From contig JALSPL010000565.1 in assembly GCA_026985975.1 (NCBI GenBank), forward strand, positions 1-6,143: DNA of 6,143 nucleotides, given 5' to 3'. The stretch is from Anaerolineae bacterium (GTDB lineage Bacteria > Chloroflexota > Anaerolineae > J102). The notes under the pieces are model-generated. The model ran no database searches, had not been told where the DNA came from, and saw nothing but the letters and a program-made list of their open reading frames with translations. Position 1 is the first letter of the stretch, and each line of letters begins with the position of its first letter. Of this stretch, positions 5,183 through 6,143 are shown one piece after another. Both the position numbers and the translations under genes were made by a program.

Positions 5183-6053
5183 GGGGCTCCTTGCTGGTGA
5201 TTTCCTTGATGATCTTGATGCCGGCGCTGGCCCCGATGCGGGTGGCGCCCGCTTCGATCATGGCCCGGGCGTCGCGGGCGCTGCGGATGCCGCCCGATGC
5301 TTTGACGCCCATATCGCTCCCCACCACCCGGCGCATCAGGGCCACATCTTCGGCCGTGGCGCCTTTGCTGGCAAAGCCGGTGCTGGTCTTGACAAAATCG
5401 GCCCCCGCGGCCTTGGCAATGACGCAGGCCTCCACCTTCTCCTCTTCGGTTAGCAGCGCGGTTTCGATGATGACCTTGACGGTGAGTCCCTGCGCCGCAG
5501 CCACCACCCCCGCGATATCCTGCTCCACCAGCCTGAAATTTCGGCTCTTGAGCGCCCCGATGTTGATGACCATATCGAATTCGGATGCGCCTGCGGCCAG
5601 CGCCTGATGCGTTTCATAGGCCTTGACGTCGGGCAGGGTGGCGCCCAGGGGGAAGCCGATGACCGTGGCCACCATCGGTTTGGCGCCCGCCAGCAATTGA
5701 CTGGCCAGGGGGACCCAGGTGGGATTGACGCACACCGACGCGAAACCGAATGCGATGGCTTCGGAGCAAAGCTGCCGGATCTGCTGCTCGGTGGCCTCAG
5801 GTTTGAGCAAGGTGTGATCGATATATCCGGCGATGTCGGTGGGGATGTAATCGACGCCCAGTTTCGAGCTGAGGCGGCTGGCCCCCAGCGCGATCATTTC
5901 CCGGGCGACATCGGGATGATGGCTGATGCAATGGCCATCGCAGGCTTTGCCGCAGATGGTGCAGAAATGCTGGTCCGGCTGTTGCGAGATGACCGAGACC
6001 ACTTCCCTGGTGATGAGGGTGGTCAGGCGTTCGATGTCATATTGCTGGGCCAC
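5148..6053 (-). CDS. deoC: Deoxyribose-phosphate aldolase with N-terminal extension, likely BMC cargo
   Basis: DERA reversibly cleaves 2-deoxyribose 5-phosphate to acetaldehyde and glyceraldehyde 3-phosphate through a Schiff base. The catalytic core starts near residue 74 ([15 protein letters not shown]). Active-site residues are D160 in EFDMVINIG, Schiff-base K222 in VKTSTGF and K251 in KASGGIR. The protein ends in a Tyr (SDSY), like the functional C-terminal Tyr of the E. coli enzyme. At 301 residues it is longer than usual (about 220-260). The extra part is an amphipathic helix (about 4-24, [20 protein letters not shown]) of encapsulation-peptide type, then a cysteine cluster C31, C34, C38, C42 with nearby His. 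GTG 6053 is 7 bases after AAGGAG. It lies 16 bases downstream of rpiB and overlaps the hydrolase gene. The function is certain by motifs; encapsulation is inferred from the extension and nearby shell genes. Confidence 0.95.
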   Translation of the reverse strand: MAQQYDIERLTTLITREVVSVISQQPDQHFCTICGKACDGHCISHHPDVAREMIALGASRLSSKLGVDYIPTDIAGYIDHTLLKPEATEQQIRQLCSEAIAFGFASVCVNPTWVPLASQLLAGAKPMVATVIGFPLGATLPDVKAYETHQALAAGASEFDMVINIGALKSRNFRLVEQDIAGVVAAAQGLTVKVIIETALLTEEEKVEACVIAKAAGADFVKTSTGFASKGATAEDVALMRRVVGSDMGVKASGGIRSARDARAMIEAGATRIGASAGIKIIKEITSKEPHGSSPAPSDSY

Positions 6054-6069
6054 AGGAAATCTCCTTGCT

Positions 6070-6143
6070 TTAGCAATTGGCTTTGCTGAAACGTTGTTCG
6101 ATGGCGGTGATTTTGGCTACGCGGCGGGCGTGACGGCCCTCGC
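6070..6143 (-). CDS. rpiB: Ribose-5-phosphate isomerase B / RpiB-LacAB family (3' end only)
   Basis: Only the last 23 codons are in the window: [20 protein letters not shown] followed by ANC and TAA (stop at 6072-6070). The pattern (E-G-R-H-x-R-R-V-x-K-I-x-x-I-E) matches the C-terminal end of RpiB-type sugar-phosphate isomerases, which interconvert ribose 5-phosphate and ribulose 5-phosphate; the His/Arg pair helps bind phosphate. The 16-base gap to deoC holds the deoC ribosome site, so the two form an operon. Pairing of RpiB with DeoC is typical of sugar-phosphate BMC loci. Because only the tail is visible, a related isomerase of the same family is possible. Confidence 0.75.
   Translation of the reverse strand, partial: EGRHARRVAKITAIEQRFSKANC

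Noticed and set aside
5088..6089. Several + strand open frames opposite deoC
   Set aside because: They are shadows of a DERA gene with all catalytic residues; the translations show no recognisable domain.
1..6143. tRNA, rRNA or known riboswitch genes
   Set aside because: I saw no tRNA cloverleaf with TTCGA arm, no rRNA-like segment and no classic riboswitch core on either strand by eye.

Overview
The window looks like chromosomal DNA from a GC-rich, non-model bacterium. The style of the microcompartment proteins and of the toxin-antitoxin pair suggests Chloroflexota (Anaerolineae/Caldilineae-like), but this is inferred from protein appearance only and no taxonomic marker is present. The main content is part of a bacterial microcompartment (BMC) locus. 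Shell genes are on the + strand at the left, and sugar-phosphate enzyme genes (rpiB, deoC) are on the - strand at the right. Deoxyribose-phosphate aldolase plus an RpiB-type isomerase beside shell genes is the hallmark of the sugar-phosphate-utilising (SPU) class of BMC loci.

Left part (1-2114, mostly + strand): the C-terminal part of a circularly permuted trimeric shell protein (BMC-T); a small two-part protein with a motif/linker/amphipathic-helix layout (378-692); and a first pentameric vertex protein (BMC-P, EutN/CcmL family), tightly coupled to it by a TGATG overlap. A complete AT-rich VapBC-like toxin-antitoxin module (DUF2281-like antitoxin, PIN-domain toxin) follows on the - strand with its own promoter and a candidate operator. 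After it come a structured non-coding stretch with a terminator-like hairpin and then a second BMC-P gene. The toxin-antitoxin pair therefore splits the shell-gene run.

Middle (2115-3696): a 310-base gap holds a degenerate inverted-repeat element, a TATAAT promoter box and a hairpin/T-tract leader. It is followed by an RhlE-type DEAD-box RNA helicase that starts at GTG 2425. The helicase is probably a housekeeping or cold-response gene rather than a BMC component.

Right part (3709-6143, - strand, read right to left): the 3' end of rpiB; deoC with a roughly 65-residue N-terminal extension that looks like a BMC encapsulation helix followed by a four-cysteine cluster; a metallo-beta-lactamase-fold hydrolase whose start lies inside deoC; and a two-helix membrane protein of unknown function. 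The short gaps and overlaps suggest one operon.

Inferred working: RpiB interconverts pentose phosphates and DeoC cleaves deoxyribose 5-phosphate to acetaldehyde and glyceraldehyde 3-phosphate inside a shell built from the BMC-T and BMC-P proteins and from hexamers encoded outside the window. The most novel points are the small protein at 378-692, the DeoC N-terminal extension, the toxin-antitoxin insertion, and two RNA-leader-like structures.
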